NCBI GenBank assembly: GCA_963765105.1
Contig: CAVXUW010000004.1
Location: 806,001-870,000 of the forward strand
Length of the DNA: 64,000 nt
Source: CALMEC01 sp963765105
GTDB taxonomy: Bacteria > Actinomycetota > Thermoleophilia > Miltoncostaeales > Miltoncostaeaceae
Direction: 5' to 3'
Shown: positions 17,164-25,397 of the stretch, piece by piece
How the letters are laid out: every line of letters begins with the position of its first letter
How positions within the stretch are numbered: the first letter of the stretch is position 1
The notes under the pieces: generated by a model
Databases searched by the model: none
What the model was told of the DNA's origin: nothing
The model's input: the letters and a program-made list of their open reading frames with translations, nothing else
Position numbers and translations under genes: made by a program

Positions 17164-17622
17164 CTATGCCCCGGCCACGGCCTGAACGGCCTTGACGATG
17201 TTGTGGTAGCCCGTGCAGCGGCAGAGGTTGCCTTCGAGCCCGTGACGGATCTCGTCCTCTGACGGCTTGGGGGTGTCATCCAGCAGGCTGACGGCGGCCA
17301 TGATCATGCCGGGTGTGCAGTACCCGCATTGCAGTGCGTGGTGCTCGGTGAAGGCCTGCTGCATGGGGTGCAGGTCGCCGTTCGTGGCGAGACCTTCAAT
17401 CGTGGTGACCTCCTGGCCGTCGGCCTGAACGGCCAGAACGGTGCAGGCCTTCACGGCTTCCCCATTGATGTGGACGGTGCAGGTGCCGCAGCTCGATGTG
17501 TCGCAGCCCACATTGGTCCCCGTCAGTCCGAGCTGCTCACGCAGCACGTAAACCAAAAGGTCGCGTGGCTCGACGTCGATCTCGCGCTTCTGCCCGTTGA
17601 CGGTGACGGCAATGCGTCCCAC
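17164..17622 (-). CDS. coxS: [2Fe-2S] small subunit, form II CoxS-like
   Basis: 152 residues. The plant-type ferredoxin cluster ligands are in GCDTSSCGTC plus a later Cys (KACTVLA). The second all-helical cluster uses CGYC and CRCTGYHN. Size and spacing match CoxS and xanthine dehydrogenase small subunits. It passes electrons from the molybdenum site to FAD. First gene of the operon, with a purine-rich site upstream of ATG 17622. Confidence 0.95.
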   Translation of the reverse strand: MGRIAVTVNGQKREIDVEPRDLLVYVLREQLGLTGTNVGCDTSSCGTCTVHINGEAVKACTVLAVQADGQEVTTIEGLATNGDLHPMQQAFTEHHALQCGYCTPGMIMAAVSLLDDTPKPSEDEIRHGLEGNLCRCTGYHNIVKAVQAVAGA

Positions 17623-18065
17623 GGGAGGTCCCCTTTCGACGTTTGTAACGGAAGTTGCGACCGGACGCTACGCCTCCTGCGAGCCCGCGACAAGGCATCG
17701 CCGGCAGTCGTCTCTCGTCGGTCTCAAATGCCGGCGACGTGCCACGCCGAACGACGGAAACTCGCATTTGTAAAAACTCCATAAACCTCATTTCCTTGCG
17801 AGCGGTCCGCGCCGATAGAACACGTGGCGATCCTCCCCAGGGATCGCCACCTCCTTTTGCCCCGAACGGGGCCACCGTGCCGTCGTGGCGGGGTGGACCC
17901 GTCCGGTGGCACGAGGGCGCCGATTCACGGCCCCGCGGCGTGGGGTGACCGATCGGCCGGGCTGTGTAAGCGATTCGTAATTTCGATGAAAATTCCTCGA
18001 GTTATTGGAGCTTTTCACCGACACTGTGGGTATCGAAACAGCTGAGGTACGGAAGGAAGTCTGGA
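17623..18065. other. Divergent intergenic region between coxSLM and the subtilase gene
   Basis: 443 bp without a convincing gene. It must hold promoters for both divergent transcripts. It contains a perfect 9-bp hairpin GTGGCGATC/GATCGCCAC at 17824-17850, followed on the plus strand by CTCCTTTTGC, then a GCCCC-GAAC-GGGGC palindrome near 17859-17872. An AT-richer stretch lies near 17970-18010. The paired hairpins in a leader before a secreted protease could be a riboswitch-like element, but I do not recognise a known class. Confidence 0.4.
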
Positions 18066-19841
18066 ATGAGCATGGATGCTCGAGCCCCAAGGATCACTGC
18101 GCTGACGGCGGTCGACACCGCCCCGGCACGACCGCAGTTTGGTCGTAGCCTGCGGATCGCCGCAACCGCACTTATGGGCGCGCTGGCCATGAGCGCACTT
18201 GCCGCAAACGCCGCAGACGCGGGGACTTCCGTTTCCTCGACTGATGCCACCGCCTCAGTCATCGTGCTCGAACGCACTGGTGCCGGTGACGGACCTGAGC
18301 GGCTGGTCGCACAGGCTGGCGGACGCGTGGAGCGTCAACTGGGCGTTGTCAACGGCTTCTCGGCAACTTTGCCGCGGACAGCAATAGCGACGCTTCGCGC
18401 CCACAAGGGTGTGCGCAGCGTCACCGCCAACCAGGTGATGCGCCCGATGGCGTACTTGGAAGGCACCAGCTACGACGCGGCCCGAACGACGACATCTCTC
18501 TACACGGCGGCTCAGCGCCTCGACGCTGACGAGTTCTGGCAGCAGGGGTACACGGGAAAGGGTATCGACGTCGCGGTCATCGACACCGGCGTCAGCCGCG
18601 TTAAGGGACTCCACGGCACCGGGCGCGTTGTCGACGGACCGGACCTTTCGTTCGATTCGCAGGATCCTGCACGCCAGTACGTCGACAACTTTGGGCACGG
18701 CACCCACCTCGCCGGAATCATCGCCGGCAATGACATCCCGGGGGCCTCGGGCTCTCAGCTGGCAAGGGCGGGGAGCGGCGCATTTCTCGGAATCGCGCCA
18801 GACGCGCGCATCGTGAATATGAAGGTTGGGGACGGCAACGGCGTGGCCGATGTCTCTCAAGTCATCGCGGCGGTCGATTGGGTCGTGTCTCATCGCAACA
18901 CCGACGGCCTCAATATCCGCGTTCTCGAGCTCGCCTACGGGACCGACTCCCTCAACTCGTATGAGGTCGACCCGCTTGTCTACTCGCTTGAACAGGCATG
19001 GAACAAAGGGATCTTTGTGGTCGTCTCCTCCGGCAACGGGGGAAAGACAGGGCCCAAACTCGCGAGCCCGGCCATCAGCCCCAACATCCTGGCCGTTGGT
19101 GCCGCTCACCCCAACACGAGCATCTGGGAGGAAGACGACTACGTCGCCGACTTCTCCAGCTCGCAGGGAAGTTCGACCCGTGGACCCGACGTGATCGCCT
19201 ACGGCGTCTCGATCCCCAGCTTGCGCGTTCCTGGCTCGAAGATCGACGTCAACTTCGGCGCTGGTGGCAACATTGGCACGCGCTTTCTCAAGGGCAGTGG
19301 CACCTCTCAGGCCAGCGCAGTCGCCGCCGGTGCGGCCGCCCTCGTCCTTCAGCAGCGGCCGACGATGACCCCGGACGCACTGCGAGCAATGCTCGTGGCC
19401 AACGCCAACCCCGTTCCGGGAGAGAGCCGCGCGACTCAGGGTGCTGGTCGCCTTGACCTCGATCTTTACCCCGAGTACGGATTCGGCACGGTGCGCCAGT
19501 TCCTCAAGTCGACCGGGCTCGGCTCAATCGACGCTTCGCGCGGCACACGCAAGCCGACGATCGATGGAGTCCCGATCTCCGGCGAGGTCGATATCTTCGG
19601 CAACCCGTTCGACCGGGCAGCCTGGACCCAACTTGCCGCACAGGGTCGCTCCTGGAACGCGGGCGACTGGCTGGGACGGTCTTGGGCCGGCTCGGGCTGG
19701 GCCGGATCTGGATGGGCCGGACGCACGTGGTCAGGTCGCACCTGGTCGGGTCGTGCGTGGAACGGTTCCTCCTGGCAATCGTCGGCCTGGAACGGCCAGA
19801 ACTTCCTCGGCTCCAGCTGGTCGACGACCGCCTGGCGATAG
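18066..19841 (+). CDS. Secreted subtilisin-family (S8) serine protease with W-rich pentapeptide tail
   Basis: 591 residues from ATG 18066, with GAAGGAAG upstream. A long N-terminal signal region (about 28-52) ends in AANAADA. An I9-like propeptide (about 62-125) precedes the catalytic domain. The triad is Asp173 (VIDTGVS), His211 (HGTHLAG) and Ser414 (SGTSQASAVA), with oxyanion Asn in SSGNGG. The last 60 residues are Gly/Ser/Trp-rich pentapeptide repeats. The protein should be exported and perhaps wall- or polymer-associated through the W tail. It is followed by another secreted protein. Confidence 0.93.
   Translation: MSMDARAPRITALTAVDTAPARPQFGRSLRIAATALMGALAMSALAANAADAGTSVSSTDATASVIVLERTGAGDGPERLVAQAGGRVERQLGVVNGFSATLPRTAIATLRAHKGVRSVTANQVMRPMAYLEGTSYDAARTTTSLYTAAQRLDADEFWQQGYTGKGIDVAVIDTGVSRVKGLHGTGRVVDGPDLSFDSQDPARQYVDNFGHGTHLAGIIAGNDIPGASGSQLARAGSGAFLGIAPDARIVNMKVGDGNGVADVSQVIAAVDWVVSHRNTDGLNIRVLELAYGTDSLNSYEVDPLVYSLEQAWNKGIFVVVSSGNGGKTGPKLASPAISPNILAVGAAHPNTSIWEEDDYVADFSSSQGSSTRGPDVIAYGVSIPSLRVPGSKIDVNFGAGGNIGTRFLKGSGTSQASAVAAGAAALVLQQRPTMTPDALRAMLVANANPVPGESRATQGAGRLDLDLYPEYGFGTVRQFLKSTGLGSIDASRGTRKPTIDGVPISGEVDIFGNPFDRAAWTQLAAQGRSWNAGDWLGRSWAGSGWAGSGWAGRTWSGRTWSGRAWNGSSWQSSAWNGQNFLGSSWSTTAWR
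19669..19770 (+). repeat. Coding 15-bp repeats giving G-x-x-W-x pentapeptides
   Basis: About seven consecutive 15-bp units near the end of the protease gene encode GRSWA, GSGWA, GSGWA, GRTWS, GRTWS, GRAWN and GSSWQ. Tryptophan recurs every fifth residue. The DNA units are diverged at third positions but the peptide pattern is strict, suggesting selection on the protein. Confidence 0.85.
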
Positions 19842-20004
19842 AGCCCGAACCCGACGCTTGGTCGTGGGACTCGTTGTCTGATGACAGCGAGTCCCACTGC
19901 ATATTTTGGGGGTCACAGAGCCCAGACGGCGGCCCCACGTCCATAACCTGAGACGCCGACGGCCCGGATATCGTTGTCTCGTCAAACGAGCGTCGGGGGT
20001 CAGC

Positions 20005-21519
20005 GTGTTGGGTCGAGTCATTGCCGTTGCGGCGGGGGCGGCCATCGGATCAGTGGCCACCGCTTCCGCGGCCACGCCAAGCGTTGTCCCCGGTTGGCCG
20101 GTCGCCGCCGGAACGGGCTCGCTCCACGCGGGACCGGGCGGCGGTGGCGTCGTCGTGGTCAGCGACGGGTTCTCCGGAGACGACGATCCCGGGCCCATCT
20201 CAACCGCTGCGGCGTTCCGCCTCACCGGCGTGCGCCGCTGGATCAACACGACGAGGTGGGGCTGCGGTAACTGTGACGACGGCCTCCAGCCACCCGAACG
20301 CCAGCCCGACGGCAGCTACGGCCCGATCGGGCCCGACGGGGACGGCATCTGGGCCATCACGAGTGCTGGGGCGCGGGTGGCCGGGTGCTCGGGAGTGCTC
20401 CTGACCGACGGAACCTGCATTTCGCACGCGGTCGGTGTATCCCCTTCAGGCACGCCGCGCTACCCGGTGGTCACCGCGTCGCGGGGATCGACCGTTGTCT
20501 GGCGGTACGAGCGCCCGACGCTGTCTTGGACGATCGAATCCGAGTCTCTGACCCCGCCGCAAATCGTGCGCGACCAGTCCGGCACCGTGTACACCCAGTT
20601 CGGCGCAGGAAACGAACCCGCGGGAACGCCCGTGCCGGCACGCATGATCTCTCTGAACGAGGCGACAGGGGCGCTGCGGTCCCAGGTTGACAACGCATCA
20701 CCGCAGGCCGCCTTCACCGCCGGTGTCGTTGCGTACCGGCCGGGCACCGGACTCGTCCGCTACGCCGCCGACGGGACGGTCGCGTGGACCAATGCCTCGT
20801 GGACGGACATCAACTTCTGGCGCGTCCGCGTCGACGAGGCACGCAAACGTATCTACGTTTCCCCGCAGTTCCCGAACAGAAGGCCAACGTACGTCGCCGC
20901 ACTCGATAGCGAAACCGGAGTCGAGGTGTGGCGAACACGCGCGATTGACGCCGCTCAGTTGCTGTCGGTGGGGCCGACGGGAACCGTCTATGCATCGGTG
21001 GTGAGTGGCTCACGCTTTGGTCTTCGCGCCATTGGCCCCACCGGGGTGGGGCGTTTTCAGTGGGAGACGTCAAGCGCCATCCTTAGCGCCCGTGAGCTCC
21101 CGGACAGAACGGTGGCGCTGTCGACCGAGGGCAATGACTCCTTCCGCCGCGACTGCGGCCTCCTCGTGCGCATCAACCCAACCCGACCTGCTGCCGCCGT
21201 GTCGACGGCCCGATTTGCTCTGAGCCAGACACGGTTCTCCCGCAGCTGTACGGCGGATGACTGTCGGTTCGATCCCAAGGTCGGAACCATCTTGCGGATC
21301 GCGGTCCCCGCACGGGCGGCGGTCAGGGTCCGGATCCTCAGGCGCGATGGCAGTGTCCTCGACACGATCCGCCCCGAACGGTTTTCCGTCCCCGCCGGGC
21401 TGACTCACGCTCGCATCATGACCGGCCGCCCCGGAATCGTCGGACGCCGATTGATCGAGATCCGCGCCGTCGTGCGGGGTCGTGCAATTACCCAGCGCTT
21501 CCCCGTCACCATCCGTTAG
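20005..21519 (+). CDS. Secreted, Cys-containing beta-propeller-like protein
   Basis: 504 residues from GTG 20005, chosen because a Sec signal peptide (VIAVAAGAAIGSVATASA) follows at once and CGGGGG lies upstream. The mature part has PQQ/WD-like blades of the pattern TVYTQFGA, ISLNEATGALRSQ, YAADGTVAWTN, ALDSETGVEVWRTR and GTVYASV. Four Cys pairs lie near GCGNC, GCSG/GTC and SCTADDC, suggesting disulphides. A C-terminal beta-rich domain ends in IEIRAVVRGR. No enzymatic motif is seen. It may be expressed with the protease 160 bp upstream. Confidence 0.75.
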   Translation: MLGRVIAVAAGAAIGSVATASAATPSVVPGWPVAAGTGSLHAGPGGGGVVVVSDGFSGDDDPGPISTAAAFRLTGVRRWINTTRWGCGNCDDGLQPPERQPDGSYGPIGPDGDGIWAITSAGARVAGCSGVLLTDGTCISHAVGVSPSGTPRYPVVTASRGSTVVWRYERPTLSWTIESESLTPPQIVRDQSGTVYTQFGAGNEPAGTPVPARMISLNEATGALRSQVDNASPQAAFTAGVVAYRPGTGLVRYAADGTVAWTNASWTDINFWRVRVDEARKRIYVSPQFPNRRPTYVAALDSETGVEVWRTRAIDAAQLLSVGPTGTVYASVVSGSRFGLRAIGPTGVGRFQWETSSAILSARELPDRTVALSTEGNDSFRRDCGLLVRINPTRPAAAVSTARFALSQTRFSRSCTADDCRFDPKVGTILRIAVPARAAVRVRILRRDGSVLDTIRPERFSVPAGLTHARIMTGRPGIVGRRLIEIRAVVRGRAITQRFPVTIR

Positions 21520-21525
21520 GACGGT

Positions 21526-22101
21526 CTACGTCGCACCGATCGCCCGTGCGTCGTCGTCGGTATCGACGTCGCGCGGGCCATCGCTCGGTACCTCGACCGA
21601 GACGACGAGATCGGGGTGGTCAGTGATAAGTTCGCGAGCTCCGTGGTCGCCGTCGATCTCGACGAGTTGACTCCACAGCGACCGTTCGAAGGCCACCGGG
21701 TGGCCCGGGCCATCACGGTAGCTGGCCCTCCGAATCGGGCCGGGGCCCATGGCGACACTGCGGATGACCTCGGAGGAGATGTGCGGCTGATCTCCCAACA
21801 GGATGACGACCCTCGCCACATCGTCGCCGAGCGCCGACAGACCGGCACGCAGCGACGACGCCTGGCCTGTGGCGTATTCACGGTTGACGACGGTTGTCCC
21901 GTCCTGCGGAAGCGCGATCACGGACCGAATTGATGACGCATTCGCACCAAGCACAACGACGACGCGCCCGATTGCCGCTGCTCGTGCGGCATCGACGACG
22001 TGCTGGAGGAGCGGTCTGCCGTCGAGCATGAGTGTTTGCTTCGGCCGGCCGAGCCGCCGAGATGCACCGGCGGCGAGAATGACGATTGCCACCTCAGCCA
22101 C
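21526..22101 (-). CDS. MocA-like molybdenum-cofactor nucleotidyltransferase
   Basis: About 191 residues from GTG 22101; GTG 22092 or ATG 22125 are alternatives and no strong ribosome site decides. The NTP-binding loop LAAGASRRLGRPKQ and LLGDQPHISSEVI identify the MobA-like NTP-transferase fold of the MocA type, followed by GHPVAF and GDHGAR as in MocA. Such enzymes add CMP to molybdopterin for xanthine-oxidase-family enzymes. The coxSLM operon nearby is a fitting client. It overlaps the J-domain gene end by about 8 bp. Confidence 0.82.
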   Translation of the reverse strand: MAEVAIVILAAGASRRLGRPKQTLMLDGRPLLQHVVDAARAAAIGRVVVVLGANASSIRSVIALPQDGTTVVNREYATGQASSLRAGLSALGDDVARVVILLGDQPHISSEVIRSVAMGPGPIRRASYRDGPGHPVAFERSLWSQLVEIDGDHGARELITDHPDLVVSVEVPSDGPRDVDTDDDARAIGAT

Positions 22102-23182
22102 GGCGTGGCCGAGTCGAGCCGCCATTGAGCAGCAGCTCGCGCGCCGCATTCAGCGCCACGGCCAGATCCCCTGCGTGTTTTCTGAGGCCCGGATGCAGCC
22201 CCTCCACGCGGTCGGGGTGGCAGCTTGCAACCAGATCGCGCCAGTGGCGCTGCACCGTCGTCCGCGACGCGCCAACCGCAACTCCGAGGAGCGCGGCGGC
22301 GTCTTTCGTCGTCGTTGGCACGCTCACCCTCGATGGGGTCGGGGGCGCTTTCGAGCCGTTCGCGGCGGCGGCGACCCGAGCCCGCAGCCGATGCTGCTGC
22401 GCCTCGAGGTCGGACCGTTCCTCGGCCAGGCGAGCCCGTTCACGAGCAAGTTCTTTGCGTTCGTCCTGCACTTCCGTCGCAAGCGCCAGAAGACGCGCGT
22501 CGCGGGTCGCTGGATCCTCGCGCAACGCGTCCAGCATCGGCTGAGGGGCGAGCGGGGCTGGAGCATCGTTCGGCACGTGCCGGCCGGGCCCAGCCTCGCC
22601 GCGGCGTACGGCCTCGAGCACCTCGACGAATCCGAAGAGCGCAGCATTTCCGGAGCTGGGACCGTCAGATGGCCCCAACCGCACCAGCCGCAAGGCCTCC
22701 CATTCGGGGTCGATCAGAAACACGGCTGACGACCGTCCGCCGATGAGCGCCCGCCGCTCGGGGCGCGCGCGGTGGCCGAGCACGCTAAAGCGCGCGTCGT
22801 CACCCTCGTGGTCGTCGAGCGCGGCCAACTCACACTGAAGATCGGCGAGTCGCCGAGCGACGTCACGACCATCGGCGCCGCGGGGACGAATCTTCTCGCG
22901 TGCGGCAGCAACGGAGGCGCGAAGCGCGTCCCGGTCGCCGGACTGCCCGACAGCCTGCACCATCCACCACCGCGTCCACGGATCGTCCGCGTCGAGGGTT
23001 GAGAGGATGCGCCCCGCTTCGACCGGGAAATCGCGCGCCAGGAGCGCCGCAGCCAAACCGCGTCGCGACAGCGGGCTTTCGGACGTTGCCGCCGAGACAC
23101 CCAACAGGGCCACCTGACGCCACTGGTCGAGCTCACCGCGCGCCGGGCTCGGACCCGCAAGTTTGAGGAACATGTCGTCCAT
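22094..23182 (-). CDS. Protein with N-terminal helical region, coiled coil and C-terminal J domain
   Basis: 362 residues. The first 130 residues are helical and TPR-like. A basic-acidic coiled coil lies about 235-275 (DERKELARERARLAEERSDL). A J domain occupies the last 70: DAAALLGVAVGASRTTVQRHWRDLVASCHPDRVEG, with the HPD motif that stimulates DnaK ATPase. No Gly/Phe or zinc-finger region is present, so it is a type III J protein. The client is unknown. It is transcribed with the MocA-like gene. Confidence 0.8.
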   Translation of the reverse strand: MDDMFLKLAGPSPARGELDQWRQVALLGVSAATSESPLSRRGLAAALLARDFPVEAGRILSTLDADDPWTRWWMVQAVGQSGDRDALRASVAAAREKIRPRGADGRDVARRLADLQCELAALDDHEGDDARFSVLGHRARPERRALIGGRSSAVFLIDPEWEALRLVRLGPSDGPSSGNAALFGFVEVLEAVRRGEAGPGRHVPNDAPAPLAPQPMLDALREDPATRDARLLALATEVQDERKELARERARLAEERSDLEAQQHRLRARVAAAANGSKAPPTPSRVSVPTTTKDAAALLGVAVGASRTTVQRHWRDLVASCHPDRVEGLHPGLRKHAGDLAVALNAARELLLNGGSTRPRRG

Positions 23183-23238
23183 TCACGATCAACGGTAGCC
23201 GAGACGACCCCCGCGGGGACATGTCTATGCTCGTTTGC

Positions 23239-25287
23239 ATGAACCGTCTCGCGAACGAAGCCAGCCTCTACCTGCGCCAGCACGCCGACAACCCGGTCGA
23301 CTGGTACCCATGGGGGGATGAGGCCCTTGCCCGGGCGCGCGAGACGGACACACCCATCCTGTTGTCAGTGGGCTACTCCTCCTGCCATTGGTGCCATGTG
23401 ATGGCCCATGAGTCGTTCGAGAACCCGCGTATCGCGGCGGTCATGAATGACCTCTTCGTCTGCATCAAGGTCGACCGGGAGGAACGGCCGGATGTCGACG
23501 CGCTGTACATGCAGGCCACGCTGGCGATGACCGGTCACGGCGGCTGGCCGATGACCGTTTTTCTCACACCGGATGCGAAGCCCTACTACGCCGGCACCTA
23601 CTTCCCACCCGAGTCGCGGCAGGGCATGCCCGGTTTCACGGATGTGCTGAGTCACGTGGCCGATGCCTACCGGTCACGCCACGATGACGTTGAGCGCACC
23701 GCACAACAGGTCACCGAACGCATCTCCGCCCAGTCTCAACGCGCGGCCGCCGGCGACGGCCTCGAACGACGCATCGTCGACGATGCGGTCACCGGACTTG
23801 CAATGTCGTTCGACCCCGCAAACGGGGGTTTCGGGGGGGCACCGAAGTTTCCGCCGCACCTGGCCCTGGAGTTTCTCCTCCGCCGGGTGTGGCAACGCCC
23901 CGACGATCACCACGCCCGGCAAATGGCCGACGTCACGCTCCAACGGATGGCCGATGGCGGCATCAACGACCAGGTGGGCGGCGGCTTCCACCGCTACAGC
24001 GTCGACGCGGTGTGGCTGGTGCCCCACTTCGAGAAGATGCTCTATGACAACGCGCTCTTGGCCGCGGTCTACGCCCTCGCGTTTCGTGTGACCGGTGAGC
24101 CACGCTGGCGCGAGGTGGCCGAACGCACCCTCGACTATCTCCGTCGAGAGATGGCCGTGCCGGACGGTGGCTTTGCCGCCGCGCAGGATGCCGACGATCC
24201 CGGCGGGGAGGGTGCGTTCTACACCTGGACTCCCGCCCAGGTGTCCGAGGTGCTCGGCCAAGACGAGGCCCAAGCAATCGTCCTGCGCTACGGCATCCGA
24301 CCAGAGGGGAACTTCGAGGGCAGCAACATCCTCCAGATTGCCGCGCCCATGGAGTACGTGGAGCAGACGGTGGGACCCGACGCGTCCCTGCTCATCACCG
24401 CGGCGCTGGGCAAGCTCTACGCCGCACGGTCGGGGCGGCCGGCGCCCGTACGCGACGACAAGGTGGTGGTGTCGTGGAACGGGTTGGCCATCGCGGCGTT
24501 CGCCGACGCCGGCATGTTTCTGGGACGCGGCGACTACATCGATACGGCGCGACAGACGGCGCAGTTCCTTCTCGACCGCCTCGTCGTCGACGGACGCTTG
24601 CGCCGAGTATGGGTCGACGGTGCGGCACACCACCTCGGCTGCCTCGACGACTACGCCAACCTCTGCCACGGACTCCTTCGCCTCTACGACGCCACATTCG
24701 AGCCGGTCTGGTTCACCAGCGCCCGAGAACTGGCCCGGCAGATGGTCGCTCTGTTCGCCGACCCGGAGGGTGCGGGCTTTTTTCTCACCGGCTCCGACGG
24801 GGAGACGCTACTGGCCCGTACCCGCGATCTGGAGGATCACCCCACGCCCGGCGGCAACTCCCAGGCCGCCTCGGTATTGGCGCGCCTTGCCGCGCTCACC
24901 GGCGAGGCAGATCTCACCGCACGCGCCGAGCACGCGCTGCGGGTCGTTGGCGACGACATCGCCCGCTACCCGCAGGCGTTCGGAACGGCGCTGGTCACGG
25001 CCGACCTTCTCACGGCCGCACACCGGCGGGAGGTTGCCATCGTGGGTCCCCTCGACTCCTCCGCCACGATTGCGCTCGTCGCTGCGGCACGCAAGGCCGG
25101 GCCGAACGTCGCGCTGGCCGTTGCCCCGCCCGATGCCACCGACGCAATTCCTCTGCTCGAGGGACGCGGAATGATCGACGACCGGCCCGCCGCCTACGTC
25201 TGCACCAACTTCACCTGCACGACGCCCGTAACCGAACCGGACGCGCTGAGCGCTCAGCTCACCGGCGGGGGCGACGACAACACTTAA
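23239..25287 (+). CDS. YyaL-type thioredoxin-domain protein (DUF255 / SSP411 family)
   Basis: 682 residues from ATG 23239, because the family begins MNRLANE; an ATG at 23221 is less likely. The N-terminal thioredoxin-like domain has SYSSCHWCHVMAHESFE with a CxxC pair, then VDREERPDVD and GGWPMTVFLTPD. The rest forms an (alpha/alpha)6 toroid like N-acylglucosamine epimerases (GGFGGAPKFP, GGFHRYSVD, HFEKMLYDNA). The family is common in bacteria but its reaction is unproven. Cytosolic, with no signal peptide. Confidence 0.93.
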   Translation: MNRLANEASLYLRQHADNPVDWYPWGDEALARARETDTPILLSVGYSSCHWCHVMAHESFENPRIAAVMNDLFVCIKVDREERPDVDALYMQATLAMTGHGGWPMTVFLTPDAKPYYAGTYFPPESRQGMPGFTDVLSHVADAYRSRHDDVERTAQQVTERISAQSQRAAAGDGLERRIVDDAVTGLAMSFDPANGGFGGAPKFPPHLALEFLLRRVWQRPDDHHARQMADVTLQRMADGGINDQVGGGFHRYSVDAVWLVPHFEKMLYDNALLAAVYALAFRVTGEPRWREVAERTLDYLRREMAVPDGGFAAAQDADDPGGEGAFYTWTPAQVSEVLGQDEAQAIVLRYGIRPEGNFEGSNILQIAAPMEYVEQTVGPDASLLITAALGKLYAARSGRPAPVRDDKVVVSWNGLAIAAFADAGMFLGRGDYIDTARQTAQFLLDRLVVDGRLRRVWVDGAAHHLGCLDDYANLCHGLLRLYDATFEPVWFTSARELARQMVALFADPEGAGFFLTGSDGETLLARTRDLEDHPTPGGNSQAASVLARLAALTGEADLTARAEHALRVVGDDIARYPQAFGTALVTADLLTAAHRREVAIVGPLDSSATIALVAAARKAGPNVALAVAPPDATDAIPLLEGRGMIDDRPAAYVCTNFTCTTPVTEPDALSAQLTGGGDDNT

Positions 25288-25314
25288 GGAATATGTGTGA
25301 GGGGCTATTGATCT

Positions 25315-25373
25315 GGGCGAGGACGCCGATAAATGCGGTGCGCATCAGCGCATGCGCGCTTTCCGCCTCGCCC
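25315..25373 (+). terminator. Nested inverted repeat after the yyaL-like gene
   Basis: Outer arms GGGCGAGG (25315-25322) and CCTCGCCC (25366-25373) enclose an inner GCGCAT/ATGCGC hairpin. It lies in the 110-bp gap between two same-strand genes. No U-tract follows, so the role could be termination, RNA stability or a protein-binding site. Confidence 0.35.
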
Positions 25374-25397
25374 TCCCACCCCTGAGGCAATTGGTCC

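Noticed and set aside
17824..17872. Known riboswitch class before the subtilase gene
   Set aside because: Two hairpins are present, but no conserved core of a class I know could be matched, so it was reported only as part of an intergenic region.
23674..24669. 331-residue minus-strand frame
   Set aside because: Antisense of the YyaL-type gene.
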